64,000 nucleotides of DNA from DATMGU01 sp035555315 (GTDB lineage: Bacteria > Pseudomonadota > Alphaproteobacteria > ATCC43930 > CGMCC-115725), in contig DATMGU010000046.1 in assembly GCA_035555315.1 (NCBI GenBank), positions 124,001 through 188,000 of the forward strand, written 5' to 3'. Every line of letters begins with the position of its first letter. Position 1 is the stretch's first letter. The notes below the pieces were generated by a model. It saw only the letters and a list, made by a program, of their open reading frames with translations, ran no database searches and was not told the DNA's origin. Shown piece after piece: positions 62,546 through 64,000 of the stretch. The translations under genes were made by a program, and so were the position numbers.

Positions 62546-64000
62546 TCATTCCTGATCGAGTGCGGTCCGCAGCGCCACGGCAAGTTCGTTTCGACGGAAC
62601 GGCTTCAGCAGCGTCGGGATCTGCGGCTGCGTCTGCTGCAGGCGGGCTCGTTCGGTCGCGGCGTAACCGGTGGTCAGCAGGATCTTGAGGTCGGGTCTGC
62701 GCTGTTGTGCCTCCTGAGCGAGCTGCAGGCCGCTCATGCCGCCCGGCATGACGATATCCGTCATCATCAGGTCTATCCGCTCGTCCTCGGCCAACCGGTG
62801 CAAGGCGTCGGCGCCATTCGCCGCCAATATTGGCCGATAGCCGAGCGATTTTAGGGAACGGTCGAGGACCTGCCGGACATGCTCATCATCCTCTACGACC
62901 AGCACGGTTTCTGTTCCCCGCTCCGCGGTTTTCTTTCGGCGCGGCGACGGCGTCGCGGCGGCTGCCGCGCGCGGCAGGAGGATTCGAGCGGTGGTTCCGG
63001 CACCGGGCGCGCTCTCGATGATCAGAAATCCGCCGGATTGACGCGCGAAACCGTAGACTTGGCTGAGCCCGAGGCCGGTCCCCTTGCCGACATCCTTGGT
63101 CGTGAAGAATGGTTCCGTCGCGTGCGCCAGGGTCTCCGGCGTCATGCCGACACCCGTGTCGCTGACAACCACCATGACATAGCTCATGCCGGCTTCGGCA
63201 TGGCCGGCCAGCAAAGGGTCTTTCGGGGGGACGTTGCGTGTATGGATCAGCAGGGCGCCACCATCGGGCATCGCATCCCGCGCATTCACGACGAGATTGA
63301 GCAGGGTCGAGCCGAATTGCGCGGGATCGACCCAGCAGGCGCCGGTATCGGCCGCAAGATCGATCTGGAGATCGATCGTTTCGCCGACCAGACGCTGCAG
63401 CATGGTGACGGTTTCTTGCGTCAATTCGCCCAGCGAGCGGGTTTCCGGTCGGAGCGCCTGGCGTCGCGAGAAGGCCAGCAAGCGGCTGGTGAGCTGTTCG
63501 CCTCGTTGGGCACCATGCTGGGCCGCTTCGATCAGCCGCTGGATTCTCGGATTGTCGCCGACCATCGCCGCGATCAAATCCAAGTTTCCGGTGATCACGG
63601 TCAATAGATTATTGAAGTCATGGGCAATCCCGCCGGTCAGTTGGCCGACCGCTTCCATCTTTTGGGCGTGCTGCAGCGCCTCTTCGGCCCGGCGGCGCTC
63701 GGCGATCTCGGTCGTGATGCGTTGTTCCAGCGTCTCGTTCAGCGCGCGGAGCTCTTCCTCCGCCAATTTGCGTTCGGTGATGTCGAGCGACGCGCCGGTC
63801 AGGCCGACGATCGTGCCATCCACCCGGCGCAGCGGCTCCATGGTGACGTCCCGATGCGACACCGTGCCGTCGTTCCAGCGAATCTCGATTTCGCGCCGGC
63901 CTCCCTGACCGGATGCGATCACTTCGCGCTTGAAATCCGCGAATTCTCCGATGATCTCCGGATCGGTCAGGTCCTCGTCACGACGTCCCAGGATCTCGGT
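62546..64000 (-). CDS. Hybrid sensor histidine kinase with PAS and receiver domains, 5' end outside window
   Basis: The frame is open to the window edge (64000 is the first base of a codon), so the N-terminus is missing. A PAS/PAC end (WNDGTVSHRDVTMEPL and LDITERK) is followed by a coiled coil and the HisKA box GGIAHDFNNLLTVITGN with the phospho-His. N, G1 and G2 boxes follow (NLVVNARDAMPDG, VSDTGVGM, GKGTGLGLSQVYGF). The C-terminal receiver (VLVVEDDEHVRQVLDR, MMTDIVMPGG, LLKPF) has the phospho-Asp. Signal and output are unknown. Hybrid kinases of this type often feed a phosphotransfer protein encoded elsewhere. Confidence 0.93.
   Translation of the reverse strand, partial: TEILGRRDEDLTDPEIIGEFADFKREVIASGQGGRREIEIRWNDGTVSHRDVTMEPLRRVDGTIVGLTGASLDITERKLAEEELRALNETLEQRITTEIAERRRAEEALQHAQKMEAVGQLTGGIAHDFNNLLTVITGNLDLIAAMVGDNPRIQRLIEAAQHGAQRGEQLTSRLLAFSRRQALRPETRSLGELTQETVTMLQRLVGETIDLQIDLAADTGACWVDPAQFGSTLLNLVVNARDAMPDGGALLIHTRNVPPKDPLLAGHAEAGMSYVMVVVSDTGVGMTPETLAHATEPFFTTKDVGKGTGLGLSQVYGFARQSGGFLIIESAPGAGTTARILLPRAAAAATPSPRRKKTAERGTETVLVVEDDEHVRQVLDRSLKSLGYRPILAANGADALHRLAEDERIDLMMTDIVMPGGMSGLQLAQEAQQRRPDLKILLTTGYAATERARLQQTQPQIPTLLKPFRRNELAVALRTALDQE

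Overview
The window is about 65% G+C with closely packed genes. The families present (MprF-AcvB pair, DUF1127, GtrA/GtrB-type glycan modification, hydantoin catabolism, M20 and Rieske enzymes) suggest an alphaproteobacterium, probably a soil or plant-associated member of the Rhodospirillales/Rhizobiales side. This is inferred from gene content only. I saw no rRNA, tRNA, CRISPR array, prophage or insertion sequence.

Region 1 (1-23750) is a surface-glycan locus, nearly all on the minus strand. It holds a partial flippase-like membrane protein, two large GT-C-type membrane proteins (1265-4138 and 12496-14625), a GDP-L-fucose operon with an FkbM methyltransferase (4219-7119), a double GT4-TPR fusion (7317-10886) and a TPR/glycosyltransferase-like protein (11129-12439). 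Its core is a seven-gene operon, 21332 down to 14791, whose genes overlap by 1-17 bases: epimerase, nucleotide-sugar dehydrogenase-like protein without its catalytic Cys, SDR, Gfo/Idh oxidoreductase, HddA-like GHMP kinase, HddC-like nucleotidyltransferase and a small transaldolase. It reads as one dedicated pathway to an unusual NDP-sugar and is the best candidate here for an undescribed system. Upstream of it lie a GtrB-like GT2, a SAM methyltransferase and GtrA.

Region 2 (24167-35692) is a hydantoin / N-carbamoyl-amino-acid catabolic cluster. It has two paralogous N-carbamoyl-D-amino-acid hydrolases in opposite orientation, a hydantoin racemase, a D-hydantoinase/dihydropyrimidinase, an amidase, an LLM flavin monooxygenase, a flavin-reductase-like protein, an orphan peptide-type binding protein and a GMC oxidoreductase. 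Racemase, hydantoinase and carbamoylase together would convert racemic hydantoins to D-amino acids.

Region 3 (35784-40811) holds mprF-acvB, the lysyl-phosphatidylglycerol synthase/flippase and its periplasmic hydrolase, followed by a decayed antitoxin-Doc pair abutting an intact vapBC.

Region 4 (40880-64000) is mixed metabolism, envelope and transport: an NtaA-type monooxygenase, two ClC proteins with different gating residues, two tandem M20 hydrolases (one with altered metal ligands), a DUF1800-DUF1501 pair, small envelope proteins, a DyP peroxidase, a phytoene-desaturase-like FAD enzyme next to a Rieske oxygenase with a probable N-terminal frameshift, a divergent NRAMP transporter, a metal-dependent amidohydrolase, DUF1127 and a hybrid histidine kinase cut by the window edge. 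Three TGTGA-N6-TCACA palindromes between 50.7 and 59.5 kb suggest a small CRP/FNR-type regulon.
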